NCBI RefSeq assembly: GCF_000186445.1
Contig: NZ_GL636070.1
Coordinates: 478,418-523,947, forward strand
Direction of reading: 5' to 3'
Source of the DNA: Streptococcus agalactiae ATCC 13813
GTDB lineage: Bacteria; Bacillota; Bacilli; Lactobacillales; Streptococcaceae
DNA length: 45,530 bases
A model generated the notes under the pieces. The model was not told where the DNA came from, did no database searches, and saw only the letters and a list, made by a program, of their open reading frames with translations. Both the position numbers and the translations under genes were made by a program. How positions within the stretch are numbered: position 1 is the stretch's first letter; each line of letters begins with the position of its first letter. Positions 8,797-17,852 of this stretch are shown piece by piece.

Positions 8797-9776
8797 TTAG
8801 ATTTTGCGTTTTAAAAGGTAATTAGTTAATTGTAGCAACTGTTTTTTTGGAGAGCTTTGGGGTAGCTTATTTATGTCACTAATAGCTTTTTCAGTAAATT
8901 TACGAGCTAGATGGCGAGCTTTGTCAACACCTCTATGGGAAACGACGAGATAAGCAATTTTTTCCATGTCTTCAGTAGTCATATCTGTTTTTTTATCTAA
9001 AATAGGTTTGAAAATATCAGGATTTTCTTCAATGGCAAGAAGTAGAGGAAGACCGTAAACGCCTTGTGCTAAATCCTCTAAGACAGGCTTGTTAAATGTT
9101 TTTTTATCTGCAGTATAATCCAGGATATCATCCAAAATTTGGAATGTCATACCAATGTTAAAGCCGATATGGCCTGCTAGACGAACAACCTCCTTCTCTG
9201 CACCACCAAAGTAAGCTCCTTCTTTGCTAGCTAATTTAAAGAGTTCGGCTGTCTTACCTGAAATCGCACGTAAATAGTGATGGATACCTTGTTGTTGATT
9301 GTAACGAAGGTGCATCTGGTCCAATTCTCCCATGAGAATTTTACGCATAGATTTTGCATTAATCCTCATAAATGGTGTATCAGCCATAGATTCTAAAATA
9401 AGATCGAAAAAGACTGTGAAAAGTAAATCCCCAGTATAAACTGCGATGTCTTTGCCAAACTTGCTTTGAATGGTCATATTTCCACGTCTTAGTGGTGAGT
9501 CATCAATGACATCATCATGGATTAATGTAGCAACGTGAAGGATTTCTAAAGAAGCAGCGATTTTCTTTAGTTGCTGAGTATCTTGATTCTCCTTATTACC
9601 AAGTTGAGAAAAAAGGTAAAAGAATGCTGGTCTGAGCTGTTTTCCTCCCGCAGCTGTGAGTTGGCTTAGCGCCGCTTCAATATCTTTATTTCTGACCTGT
9701 ATTCTTTCTTGAATTAGTTGATTGGTTTCATCAATATTTTTTTTAGTTCAGGATAGTTATTCCAATAAGATGACAT
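8797..9776 (-). pseudogene. Polyprenyl diphosphate synthase, frameshifted in a poly-A run
   Basis: The family adds isopentenyl units to make the menaquinone side chain. The proper start is the ATG at 9776, preceded by GAGGGAGA. In the first 13 codons the frame runs into an A8 tract (T at 9737-9744 on the plus strand) and then meets a stop within seven codons. The rest of the protein, including the first Asp-rich motif HDDVIDD and AGGKQLRP, continues in the other frame. A ninth A would give an intact 981-base gene of 326 aa. The second Asp-rich motif (LDDILDYT) is intact. The longest clean ORF (9477-8797) lacks the first Asp motif and would be inactive. It could be a true null, a sequencing error, or a gene rescued by slippage on the A-run. 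Confidence 0.85.
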
Positions 9777-9821
9777 TAATCAGTCTCCCTCGCGTTGCTT
9801 TGTCACTCCATTCTACCTTAT

Positions 9822-10181
9822 TTATTGAAATATTGCTAGGGTATCGTTTAGAGCTTCAAGTTGAGTTTGGAGGAGACTCTTCCAATTATTTATAGCTATT
9901 AAATTGAGTGCAAAGTCAAAGTCCTTTAAATTAACCTGAATATAGAATTTTCGATTTAAATGAGCAATCATAAGGATGGAAGTATCAGTAGTATTGCCAA
10001 AATACCAGAAATGATTCGAACTTCCAGAACCTTGTAAATCATCAACAATAGTTGCAACAACCTGTGGAATGTTTTTATTATCATGGTCAAAAACTGCTCC
10101 GAAGTTACTCTCTTGTAATAAATTGATCTGGTACCAAAAGTGTTGAGAATCATCAAACCGTTCTTTAGTGAGAAGTTTCAT
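9822..10181 (-). CDS. Small protein of unknown function downstream of pepX
   Basis: 119 aa, soluble, no signal peptide or membrane segment. It is rich in aromatic residues (HFWYQIN, SNHFWYFGN) and in predicted beta strands, which suggests a compact alpha/beta domain. It starts three bases after the pepX stop, so it is almost certainly co-transcribed with pepX. I do not recognise the family. A role with PepX or with the following synthase gene cannot be inferred from the sequence. Confidence 0.7.
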   Translation of the reverse strand: MKLLTKERFDDSQHFWYQINLLQESNFGAVFDHDNKNIPQVVATIVDDLQGSGSSNHFWYFGNTTDTSILMIAHLNRKFYIQVNLKDFDFALNLIAINNWKSLLQTQLEALNDTLAIFQ

Positions 10182-10184
10182 AAG

Positions 10185-12470
10185 TTAATTTCCTTGATTA
10201 GTTGGGATAGTTAAATAAGATTGACTCAAATCTACTGTTATAGAGTAACTAGCATTATCTCGAATGGTATGTTCAAAATCAGTTGTATAAAGGATAATCC
10301 TTAGATTATCACCTTTACTCAATTGATATATACTTGGTTGGAGGCTAAACTCGATATCAAACCATTGTTCTGGCTCGATAGCCTCAATTGTAAGTAAGTC
10401 TGTACGATTTTGAAGGTTCAAGACACCTTTACTGATGACACGATAATGATCTTTAGTAAACGGGAGTTCACGTAAAGCTTCTCTGGCAAAATTTTTACCA
10501 TTATCAAGGCTGTTTAAGAATTTGATGGTTGGTGTATCTTTGAATCGTTTTTTAGGACCATAGTCTAAGATTTGGGCTGATAAAATGGCCTTTTTGTCAC
10601 TAGTTTTAACACGTAGATGGAGTTTGCACTGTCCATTCAGGAGATAATTTTTCTTTAGAGGAAGATTAATAGTGATTTGATTGGTTTTATTATTTCCCTT
10701 GAAAAGATCATTTTTGAACACATTGAAGTCTTTACAATAAGTATCAAAGGCTTCTTTGTCATAATGGTTATCAATAAGTTTTTTACTATCACCTAAGCCA
10801 ATTTGCTCTTGATGGTTTCCTCCGAAAGCATCTAAAACTTGCCAAGTTTGCTCAGTAGTATTATCTTGCCAAATGACCTCTTCTAATTGGAAATGATTGT
10901 CAATGCCAAGTAGTTCTTGGCTTAGTAAGGCATTCATGCTTTCACGAAAATCAATCGACTGCCAATTATGCATATACACATGTTGACCTTGATGTAAAAA
11001 AAGGTGTTTTTTGATGGTTTGAGGAAATGCATTGAAAACTTTGTAGACATGTCTTGGCTTAACATTCCAATCCTGTAGTCCATGAGTGTAAACTACTCGA
11101 CTTTTGACATTATTGACGTGAGTTAGGTAATTACGGTCATGCCAGTATTGGTTGTAATCCCCACTTTGACGGTCAATTGCTTTTGATTGTTCATTTAACA
11201 ATGCTTGATAGCAATCGTTGTTTTTGATGTAATCACCAGCTAAGAGGTTTCGTGAGTATGTTAATTCTGTTAAAACGTCTAAATCTTCACCGGGGTAGCC
11301 GCCTGGACTACACACAAGCCCATTTTCTCGATAATAATCATACCATGTGGAGATTGCGGCTTCAGCGATAATGACTTTCAACCCCTCAACGCCAGTTGTT
11401 GCTAAACCAGTTGACATGGTACCGAGATAAGATTTACCTGTGGTTGCTACAAGGCCATTTGACCAATCAGCCTTGACTTGTTTATCTCGTTTATGACTTG
11501 TGAATGCAGTAACCTTACCATTTAACCAATCAATGACTGCTTTAAAGCTTTGTATTTGTTGGTAATCCCCACTGGTCATGAAACCCGTAGAGCCAGCAGT
11601 ACCCACACCTGAAACGTATATATTAGCAAAACCACGAGAAAGAAAATAGTCATTGAGACTATAACTGTCAATGTGTGTGAAGCTTTCAGTTGCAGGGCTG
11701 ATGGGTAATTTTGAAGGATATTTTACTTCTTCTTTAAATGGTTTTGTATCAACTTGTATGTGTTTAGGTTGTTTAACTGCTAGCGCACCCTCCATTTGGT
11801 ATGTTTTTTGGTCTGCGGCAGGATCATTGATACCTTGATGATAGGGGCTAGCTGTCATCATCGTAGGGATAGTATGCTCGGTAGTGGGTCTGATAATGTT
11901 AACTTTTACTAAATCATGTTCACCACTAGACATAGTATCTAAGGATGTTTCAACATAGACAACTTCGCGAATCAATTGGTTAGTATTGAAAGTGGCCAGA
12001 GACTTCCCATTGAAAAAATGGTAGTGATTATCTGCATGAAGTAAACCATCAGCAACTAATTGGTCGATTAATGTATTGCCAGATTTTCCACGACAGGTGA
12101 GTAAGTGATGTAGACTTTGAAAAATATTGTCATATGAGACTGGGAAGTTAATATCTTGTAAGAATGCTTTAGGGTCTTTAAAGTCTACAAAGGGGATAAA
12201 GCCTAATAACTGTAAATAAATCCATTGTAAATTTTCTAGTGTTAAGTCACTATTTGATTTAAAAAAGGTTAGAGCATCGGTTTTTGCATCAACGATAAGG
12301 AGACTAAGAGCGTAATCAGTATCAGTTTGATTTAAAAAAGAATGTCTGAGAAAAGCTTCCAAATTAGCTTTATCAGAATTCTTTTTGTTTAATGGAAAAC
12401 CTAGCTCTTTTAGCTCTTCAAAAGCTTCGTTAGGTTTAGTTGGAATGTAGCTGAATTGATTATAACGCAT
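10185..12470 (-). CDS. pepX: Xaa-Pro dipeptidyl-peptidase
   Basis: Cytoplasmic serine peptidase of family S15 that removes X-Pro dipeptides from peptide N-termini, used for peptide nutrition. The 761-aa length is typical of the lactococcal and streptococcal enzyme. The nucleophile motif GKSYLG lies near residue 350. The catalytic Asp and His are expected in [12 protein letters not shown] and LHQGQHVY. The N-terminal helical dimerisation domain and C-terminal jelly-roll domain fit the remaining lengths. It follows the Crp/Fnr-type gene by 23 bases and precedes the 119-aa gene by three. Confidence 0.95.
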   Translation of the reverse strand: MRYNQFSYIPTKPNEAFEELKELGFPLNKKNSDKANLEAFLRHSFLNQTDTDYALSLLIVDAKTDALTFFKSNSDLTLENLQWIYLQLLGFIPFVDFKDPKAFLQDINFPVSYDNIFQSLHHLLTCRGKSGNTLIDQLVADGLLHADNHYHFFNGKSLATFNTNQLIREVVYVETSLDTMSSGEHDLVKVNIIRPTTEHTIPTMMTASPYHQGINDPAADQKTYQMEGALAVKQPKHIQVDTKPFKEEVKYPSKLPISPATESFTHIDSYSLNDYFLSRGFANIYVSGVGTAGSTGFMTSGDYQQIQSFKAVIDWLNGKVTAFTSHKRDKQVKADWSNGLVATTGKSYLGTMSTGLATTGVEGLKVIIAEAAISTWYDYYRENGLVCSPGGYPGEDLDVLTELTYSRNLLAGDYIKNNDCYQALLNEQSKAIDRQSGDYNQYWHDRNYLTHVNNVKSRVVYTHGLQDWNVKPRHVYKVFNAFPQTIKKHLFLHQGQHVYMHNWQSIDFRESMNALLSQELLGIDNHFQLEEVIWQDNTTEQTWQVLDAFGGNHQEQIGLGDSKKLIDNHYDKEAFDTYCKDFNVFKNDLFKGNNKTNQITINLPLKKNYLLNGQCKLHLRVKTSDKKAILSAQILDYGPKKRFKDTPTIKFLNSLDNGKNFAREALRELPFTKDHYRVISKGVLNLQNRTDLLTIEAIEPEQWFDIEFSLQPSIYQLSKGDNLRIILYTTDFEHTIRDNASYSITVDLSQSYLTIPTNQGN

Positions 12471-12493
12471 AATATATCCTTTCTATTGTTATA

Positions 12494-13153
12494 TTAAAAT
12501 ACAATATGATCTTTTAATTTCTCAATATTTGTAATAATGATATGTTGTTTTTCAATACGAATAATATGATCGTCTTTTAGTTGTTTCAAAATGCGGCTCA
12601 CGCTACTTCCTGTGGATATACCGCAAAATTTGCCAAGTTCTTCGTTCGTGATAACAAAATTAATATAGATATCACCGTTATCTCGTTCTTCGCCAAACAT
12701 CTTACTGAGGTCATATAATTGTGTGGAGATAGCACCAATTCGACCATTAGTGAGCATGCACTGCATTTTTTTCATAGATTTTTCAAGGCGGTTATGATAG
12801 AAATCTTTCACATATCCTTGCAGTTCAATATCATTATTGATATCTTTTAGGAAGGTAGAGCGACGTACTTTGTAAAAGTGGGCAGTTTCGGATTCGATTC
12901 GAACATTGTAAGGTTCTCCCATGTGTTGGGAGTAGTCTGTATTTAGGATAGAAGTGATTTCTAAGCCTGTCACATAACGCAGATTGAACTCAGTACCATA
13001 TTTAGAGAGAACACTTTGTTTAACAATACCATCTTTTAGGATATAAGTATAGTCTTCTTCTAAACTTTCAAATGTAAGGTATTTATGGTAGTCTTTTTCG
13101 ATAATTGGAAGATTATGACTATTAATGTAATTTTGTAAAATTTGATGATTCAT
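12494..13153 (-). CDS. Crp/Fnr-family transcriptional regulator
   Basis: 219 aa with an N-terminal cyclic-nucleotide-binding-like beta-roll (about residues 10-115), a dimerisation helix (about 115-145) and a C-terminal winged helix with the recognition segment GISTGSSVSRILKQLKDD. The beta-roll lacks the Cys cluster expected of an oxygen sensor such as Fnr. I chose the ATG at 13153 because AGGAGG lies seven bases before it; an ATG four codons upstream lacks a site. It is divergent from the MFS-uspA pair, its likely target, and upstream of pepX. A dyad in its own leader (13190-13203) may be an operator. Confidence 0.85.
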   Translation of the reverse strand: MNHQILQNYINSHNLPIIEKDYHKYLTFESLEEDYTYILKDGIVKQSVLSKYGTEFNLRYVTGLEITSILNTDYSQHMGEPYNVRIESETAHFYKVRRSTFLKDINNDIELQGYVKDFYHNRLEKSMKKMQCMLTNGRIGAISTQLYDLSKMFGEERDNGDIYINFVITNEELGKFCGISTGSSVSRILKQLKDDHIIRIEKQHIIITNIEKLKDHIVF

Positions 13154-13189
13154 GACTTCCTCCAAATGTTTTAGGTTTGATAGACCACC

Positions 13190-13203
13190 TTAACATTTGT
13201 TAA
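13190..13203. promoter_or_regulatory. TTAACA-N2-TGTTAA dyad, candidate operator of the Crp/Fnr-type regulator
   Basis: Perfect 6-bp arms separated by two bases, in the leader between the predicted regulator promoter and its start codon. The symmetry and spacing are those of a small dimeric regulator site. Assignment to the adjacent regulator is inference. Confidence 0.35.
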
Positions 13204-13308
13204 TGCAGTCTGATACTAGCACTTATATTATACCATTGAAATATCGTATCTTCTAATATTTTTGTAAAATGTTTATGAAAATGAAATTGAAAAAAGGAGC
13301 CATTTGCA

Positions 13309-14511
13309 TTGGAAGACAAATTATTCAACAAACATTTTATAGGCATTACTATTTTAAACTTTATTGTTTATATGGTCTATTATTTGTTTACCGTTATCAT
13401 AGCTTTTATTGCGACTAAAGAGTTAGGTGTTAGCACTAGTCAAGCAGGATTAGCAACGGGGATTTATATTGTAGGGACTTTGATTGCTCGTCTTATATTT
13501 GGCAAGCAATTAGAAGTTCTAGGACGTAAGTTAGTTTTACGTGGAGGGGCTATTTTTTACTTACTAACAACTTTAGCTTATTTTTATATGCCAAGTATCG
13601 GAGTAATGTATTTAGTTCGTTTCCTAAATGGTTTTGGTTATGGCGTCGTGTCAACAGCAACTAATACTATTGTAACAGCCTATATACCAGCTGATAAAAG
13701 AGGTGAAGGGATTAACTTTTACGGTCTATCAACAAGTTTAGCCGCAGCTATTGGTCCTTTTGTAGGAACATTTATGCTAGACAACCTTCATATTAACTTT
13801 AAAATGGTTATTGTATTATGTAGTATTTTAATTGCGATTGTAGTGTTGGGAGCATTTGTTTTCCCAGTCAAAAATATTACTTTAAATCCAGAACAGTTAG
13901 CTAAATCAAAATCATGGACTATTGATAGTTTCATTGAGAAAAAAGCAATTTTTATTACAATTATTGCATTTTTGATGGGTATCTCCTATGCTTCCGTGTT
14001 AGGTTTCCAAAAATTATATACAACAGAAATTAATTTGATGACAGTAGGAGCTTATTTCTTTATTGTTTATGCACTTGTCATCACTTTAACCAGACCATCT
14101 ATGGGAAGATTAATGGACGCTAAGGGAGATAAGTGGGTGCTTTATCCAAGTTATCTGTTCTTAACTTTGGGACTTGCTTTATTAGGGAGTGCTATGGGAA
14201 GTGTTACCTACCTTCTATCAGGTGCTTTGATTGGTTTTGGTTATGGCACCTTTATGTCTTGTGGCCAAGCAGCATCAATCAAAGGTGTTGAGGAACATCG
14301 TTTCAATACAGCAATGTCAACTTACATGATAGGTCTTGATTTAGGGTTAGGTGCTGGACCTTACATTTTGGGACTTGTTAAAGATGGTTTTCTTGGAGCT
14401 GGTGTGCAATCCTTTAGAGAATTATTCTGGATAGCAGCGATTATTCCTGTTGTTTGTGGTATTCTATATTTCTTAAAATCATCTCGACAAGTTGAAACTA
14501 AAACTATATAA
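13309..14511 (+). CDS. Major facilitator superfamily transporter
   Basis: 400-aa permease with 12 hydrophobic segments and an MFS loop motif between helices 2 and 3 (GKQLEVLGRKLVLRGG). The start is a TTG with a well-placed AAAGGAG nine bases upstream; no ATG is available near the N-terminus. The substrate is not evident: the fold resembles efflux-type MFS proteins. It is divergent from the Crp/Fnr-type regulator and 17 bases upstream of the universal stress protein, so the pair is probably one stress- or redox-controlled operon. Confidence 0.85.
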   Translation: MEDKLFNKHFIGITILNFIVYMVYYLFTVIIAFIATKELGVSTSQAGLATGIYIVGTLIARLIFGKQLEVLGRKLVLRGGAIFYLLTTLAYFYMPSIGVMYLVRFLNGFGYGVVSTATNTIVTAYIPADKRGEGINFYGLSTSLAAAIGPFVGTFMLDNLHINFKMVIVLCSILIAIVVLGAFVFPVKNITLNPEQLAKSKSWTIDSFIEKKAIFITIIAFLMGISYASVLGFQKLYTTEINLMTVGAYFFIVYALVITLTRPSMGRLMDAKGDKWVLYPSYLFLTLGLALLGSAMGSVTYLLSGALIGFGYGTFMSCGQAASIKGVEEHRFNTAMSTYMIGLDLGLGAGPYILGLVKDGFLGAGVQSFRELFWIAAIIPVVCGILYFLKSSRQVETKTI

Positions 14512-14528
14512 AAGGGAGGAATTAAGCT

Positions 14529-14981
14529 ATGACACAAAAATATGAGCGTATTCTTATTGCTATCGATGGGTCTTACGAGTCAGAATTGGCGGTAGAAAAA
14601 GGGATAAATGTTGCTCTTCGTAATGATGCTGAATTACTGCTAACGCATGTTATAGATGCCCATGCTTACCAAAGTGAGGGAGTCTTTAGTGATTATGTTT
14701 TTGATAGGCAAGAACAAGAGTCAGCAGATGTGCTAGCCTATTTTGAGAAATTAGCACATTCAAAAGGCCTTACAAAGATCAAAAAAATTACTGAAATCGG
14801 AAATCCTAAGACACTTTTGGCAAAGGATATCCCCATAAGGGAAAAAGCAGATTTAATTATGGTAGGCGCAACAGGATTAAACACTTTTGAAAGACTATTG
14901 ATCGGCTCAACTTCAGAATACATTTTACGTCATTCGAAAGTTGATATGCTAGTCGTTCGTGATAGTAAGAAAACCTTATAA
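14529..14981 (+). CDS. Universal stress protein, UspA family
   Basis: 150-aa single-domain UspA protein. The start shows YERILIAIDGSYESELA with the Asp of the nucleotide pocket. The C-terminal ATP-binding pattern G-x2-G-x9-G-S/T is present in GATGLNTFERLLIGST, so it is probably the ATP-binding subtype. The Shine-Dalgarno AAAGGGAGGA lies ahead of the ATG. It is co-transcribed with the MFS gene and ends at a strong terminator. The client process is unknown. Confidence 0.9.
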   Translation: MTQKYERILIAIDGSYESELAVEKGINVALRNDAELLLTHVIDAHAYQSEGVFSDYVFDRQEQESADVLAYFEKLAHSKGLTKIKKITEIGNPKTLLAKDIPIREKADLIMVGATGLNTFERLLIGSTSEYILRHSKVDMLVVRDSKKTL

Positions 14982-14990
14982 ACTAAATAA

Positions 14991-15032
14991 AATAGAGTAC
15001 TAGGTAGTCCGAACCTAGTACTCTATTTTTTT
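14991..15032 (+). terminator. Intrinsic terminator after uspA
   Basis: AATAGAGTACTAGGT at 14991-15005 pairs perfectly with 15013-15027, followed by a T-run. Confidence 0.95.
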
Positions 15033-15081
15033 ATCAAATATATTTGGTTAAAAATTTTATTAATTTTATTTTGTGATAAGC

Positions 15082-15110
15082 TTTACAATATTAAGCTTAC
15101 TTGGTAGAAT
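15082..15110 (+). promoter_or_regulatory. Promoter of the aquaglyceroporin gene, overlapping an inverted repeat
   Basis: TTTACA (15082-15087), 17-bp spacer, TAGAAT (15105-15110). TAAGCTT at 15077-15083 and AAGCTTA at 15093-15099 form an inverted repeat across the -35 and spacer, a possible repressor site. Confidence 0.6.
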
Positions 15111-15149
15111 GGTTAATGTTGTAAATATTTTTTTGGGAGGAAACAAGGA

Positions 15150-15998
15150 TTGATCGAAATCACTTGGACTGTGAAGTATATCACAGAATTTATCGCAACC
15201 GCTTTTCTTATCATCTTAGGAAATGGGGCTGTAGCTAACGTTGACTTAAAAGGCACAAAAGGAAATAATTCAGGTTGGATTATTATTGCAATTGGTTATG
15301 GTTTAGGTGTTATGATGCCAGCGCTTATGTTTGGTAATGTCTCTGGAAACCATATTAACCCAGCTTTCACACTTGGATTGGCATTTTCAGGTCTTTTCCC
15401 TTGGGCACACGTTGGACAATACATTCTTGCACAAATTTTGGGAGCAATGTTTGGACAGTTAGTTGTCGTTATGGTTTATCAACCTTACTTTGTTAAGACA
15501 GAAAATCCAAATCATGTTCTTGGATCATTTTCAACTATTTCTGCATTAGATGATGGACAGAAATCAAGTCGTAAAGCGGCTTACATTAATGGTTTCTTAA
15601 ATGAATTCGTTGGTTCTTTTGTTCTTTTCTTTGGAGCTTTGGCTTTAACGAAGAACTATTTTGGTGTAGAACTTGTTGGTAAACTTGTTCAAGCTGGTTA
15701 TGACCAAACGACAGCAGCAACAAGGATTTCACCATACGTAACTGGTTCACTTGCTGTAGCTCACTTAGGTATTGGTTTCTTGGTAATGACTCTAGTTGCT
15801 TCTTTAGGTGGACCGACTGGACCTGCATTGAACCCTGCGCGTGACCTTGGTCCACGTATTGTTCACCGCTTATTACCAAAACAAATTCTTGGACAAGCTA
15901 AAGAAGATTCAAAATGGTGGTATGCATGGGTGCCAGTTTTAGCACCAATCGTAGCAAGTATACTCGCTGTAGCCTTGTTCAAACTATTATATCTTTAA
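15150..15998 (+). CDS. glpF: Aquaglyceroporin / glycerol uptake facilitator (MIP family)
   Basis: 282-aa membrane channel with six transmembrane and two half helices. The two pore motifs are NPA at residues 70-72 and NPARD at 228-232; the Asp after NPAR is the mark of glycerol-conducting members, so glycerol, dihydroxyacetone or lactic acid are more likely substrates than water alone. The start is TTG with GGGAGGA at 15135-15141. It is monocistronic, with its own promoter and terminator. No glycerol kinase or oxidase lies next to it, so the glpF symbol is by family only. Confidence 0.85.
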   Translation: MIEITWTVKYITEFIATAFLIILGNGAVANVDLKGTKGNNSGWIIIAIGYGLGVMMPALMFGNVSGNHINPAFTLGLAFSGLFPWAHVGQYILAQILGAMFGQLVVVMVYQPYFVKTENPNHVLGSFSTISALDDGQKSSRKAAYINGFLNEFVGSFVLFFGALALTKNYFGVELVGKLVQAGYDQTTAATRISPYVTGSLAVAHLGIGFLVMTLVASLGGPTGPALNPARDLGPRIVHRLLPKQILGQAKEDSKWWYAWVPVLAPIVASILAVALFKLLYL

Positions 15999-16008
15999 TA
16001 GTTAAAGA

Positions 16009-16032
16009 AAGATCGGTTTGCCGGTCTTTTTT
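16009..16032 (+). terminator. Terminator of the aquaglyceroporin gene
   Basis: AAGATCGG 16009-16016, loop TTTG, CCGGTCTT 16021-16028 (one G-T pair), then a T-run. Confidence 0.85.
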
Positions 16033-16044
16033 GTTTTAAATATA

Positions 16045-16073
16045 AAAATCAGCCAGTCTTGCTAGCTGATTTT
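16045..16073 (-). terminator. Terminator of the TSUP permease gene
   Basis: AAAATCAGC 16045-16053 pairs with GCTGATTTT 16065-16073; on the minus strand the stem is followed by T residues. It lies two bases past the permease stop. Confidence 0.75.
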
Positions 16074-16075
16074 GT

Positions 16076-16972
16076 TTAATGATGACTTTTGGGCATAGTT
16101 TTTTTAAAGGAAGAACGTATTAACATTGCTCCAGTAAATAAAACAATACCTACAACCAGTGTTTTCAAGCTGTTAAGGTCAAGGTTAGTTAAGAAGAGAA
16201 CAGCGACAATAACGCCTAATATTCCCCCAGTAACCAGACCGGCAAAGCCGTTCCAATTAACACGACCACTCTTGATAAATTGTGTACTAGAAGCTGTCAT
16301 TATCATAGCTGCATCTAGCATCATGACAGGCATAGCAACTGCAGGACTCAGTCCCATTAGGGAGAAGAAGATAAGTTCGGGAGCATAATTACCTAGTCCC
16401 ATAGTCATTAATACACCAATAATAAAATTGAAGACGATACCAACAAATAACCAAATGCCGTGTAGACCATGTACTGAATCTGAAATACCAGCGCCAGGGT
16501 TAGTGATCATACGATAGAGCATAATAATAGCAGCTGTGATGAGCAGTGTTCCTAGAATACGTTGAACAGTAGGAGCGTGCCAATTTTTAGTCATTTTAGC
16601 TCCAACAAAAGCCCCAATAAAAGCTGCACCAGCCATTGTTATTAGTGTTAAAGCCTCTACTTTTACAACAAAAATAAAACAGAGTGACTGCAACAAAACT
16701 GGAAGTACGTGTGCAGCTGTCATTGTTGCGGGTATTTTACGATCGTCTTCAACAAGCTTAGTTAGTTTAAAAAATGTGGTCGTTGTTGCAAAAGAGCCGA
16801 TACCAAGAGTATCGAGAGCATCAGTTACAAAACCGATCCACAAACCAGTGAAAAATCGTTTGAAAGGATTTATTTTTTGAGACCTAATATGTCTAACAAT
16901 CTGATAAAAAGTGATAATCATGGCGATAATCAGAATAAGCTGAATCCCATGTAATAGTAGTGTTTCATTCAT
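16076..16972 (-). CDS. TauE/SafE (TSUP) family membrane permease
   Basis: 298 aa with about eight transmembrane helices in two repeats, typical of the TauE/SafE family of sulfite, sulfonate and other organic anion transporters. The repeats begin near KRFFTGLWIGFVTDALDTLG and NFIIGVLMTMGLGNYAPELI. I start it at the ATG at 16972; a TTG 21 codons upstream would add a poorly hydrophobic leader and has no ribosome binding site, but the site for the ATG (TGGAT) is also weak. No sulfur-metabolism gene is adjacent, so the substrate is open. Confidence 0.78.
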   Translation of the reverse strand: MNETLLLHGIQLILIIAMIITFYQIVRHIRSQKINPFKRFFTGLWIGFVTDALDTLGIGSFATTTTFFKLTKLVEDDRKIPATMTAAHVLPVLLQSLCFIFVVKVEALTLITMAGAAFIGAFVGAKMTKNWHAPTVQRILGTLLITAAIIMLYRMITNPGAGISDSVHGLHGIWLFVGIVFNFIIGVLMTMGLGNYAPELIFFSLMGLSPAVAMPVMMLDAAMIMTASSTQFIKSGRVNWNGFAGLVTGGILGVIVAVLFLTNLDLNSLKTLVVGIVLFTGAMLIRSSFKKTMPKSHH

Positions 16973-17041
16973 AATATCCAGTCTACAAAAAAATAGTGAA
17001 ACTGTCAATTTGACTTTATGGTATTGAGAGCACAAAGATTC

Positions 17042-17070
17042 TTGCTAAATTATCTAAAATTATCTAAAAT
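17042..17070 (+). promoter_or_regulatory. Promoter of cppA
   Basis: TTGCTA (17042-17047), 17-bp spacer, TAAAAT (17065-17070). The spacer and -10 contain a tandem TATCTAAAAT repeat. The cppA start follows 27 bases later. Confidence 0.5.
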
Positions 17071-17096
17071 AGACTAGACTGAACAAGGAGGAATTT

Positions 17097-17852
17097 ATGA
17101 CGTTATTTCATTCATTGACATTTAAACACCCAGTATTACGTGTTAATAATAGAGACTTGAATATTGCATTTTATCAGGAGTCTCTTGGATTTAAATTGAT
17201 AAGTGAAGAAAATGCAATCGCAGTTTTCTCAGCATGGCAGAACAAAGAGGCTAGCTTTATTATTGAGGAATCCCCAACTTATCGTACTCGTGCGGTGAAT
17301 GGTACTAAGAAGTTAGCAAAGATTATTGTTAAGTCTCAAGATGCAAAAGATATTGAAAAGCTTTTGGCAAATGGTGCGCAAGCCACTCAAGTATATCAAG
17401 GTCAAAATGGTTATGCCTATGAAACAGTTTCGCCCGAGGGAGATCCTTTCTTACTTCATGCTGAAGATGATTTGTCACAATTAGTAGCAATTGAGCGCCC
17501 AGAGTTAGAAAAAAATGATGACACTACAAGTCTATCAAACTTTGTTTTCCAATCTATTAGTTTGAATGTACCTGATGCCGTGAAAGCTGAAGCTTTTTAC
17601 GATAAAGTATTTGCTGGGAAGTTCCCAATTAATTTATCTTTCAAAGAAGCACAGGGACAAGATTTGCAAATTGCTCCAAATGAAACTTGGGATATTGAGA
17701 TACTAGAATGCTGTGTTAATGAAGATACTAATTTAAATGACTTGAAATCAACTTTTGAATCATTGGGACTTGATGTTTACCTTGATTCTAAAGAAAAGAT
17801 TTTAGTCATCTCTGATACTAGTAATATTGAGATTTGGATTTCAAAAGAATGA
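17097..17852 (+). CDS. cppA: CppA-family protein with two glyoxalase/VOC-like domains
   Basis: 251 aa, recognised as the streptococcal CppA protein, often annotated as a C3-degrading proteinase. The sequence shows two VOC-like beta-alpha-beta units: residues about 8-125 (HPVLRVNNRDLNIAFYQESLG) and about 145-250 (FQSISLNVPDAVKAEAFYDK). I see no signal peptide, no membrane anchor, and no serine, cysteine or zinc protease motif. The fold suggests a cytoplasmic metal-dependent lyase, isomerase or binding protein. It has an AAGGAGGAA ribosome binding site and overlaps the next gene by an ATGA. Confidence 0.82.
   Translation: MTLFHSLTFKHPVLRVNNRDLNIAFYQESLGFKLISEENAIAVFSAWQNKEASFIIEESPTYRTRAVNGTKKLAKIIVKSQDAKDIEKLLANGAQATQVYQGQNGYAYETVSPEGDPFLLHAEDDLSQLVAIERPELEKNDDTTSLSNFVFQSISLNVPDAVKAEAFYDKVFAGKFPINLSFKEAQGQDLQIAPNETWDIEILECCVNEDTNLNDLKSTFESLGLDVYLDSKEKILVISDTSNIEIWISKE

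Noticed and set aside
17041..17070. TATCTAAAAT tandem repeat as a possible CRISPR-like or element repeat
   Set aside because: Only two short copies lying within promoter elements; no spacer pattern.
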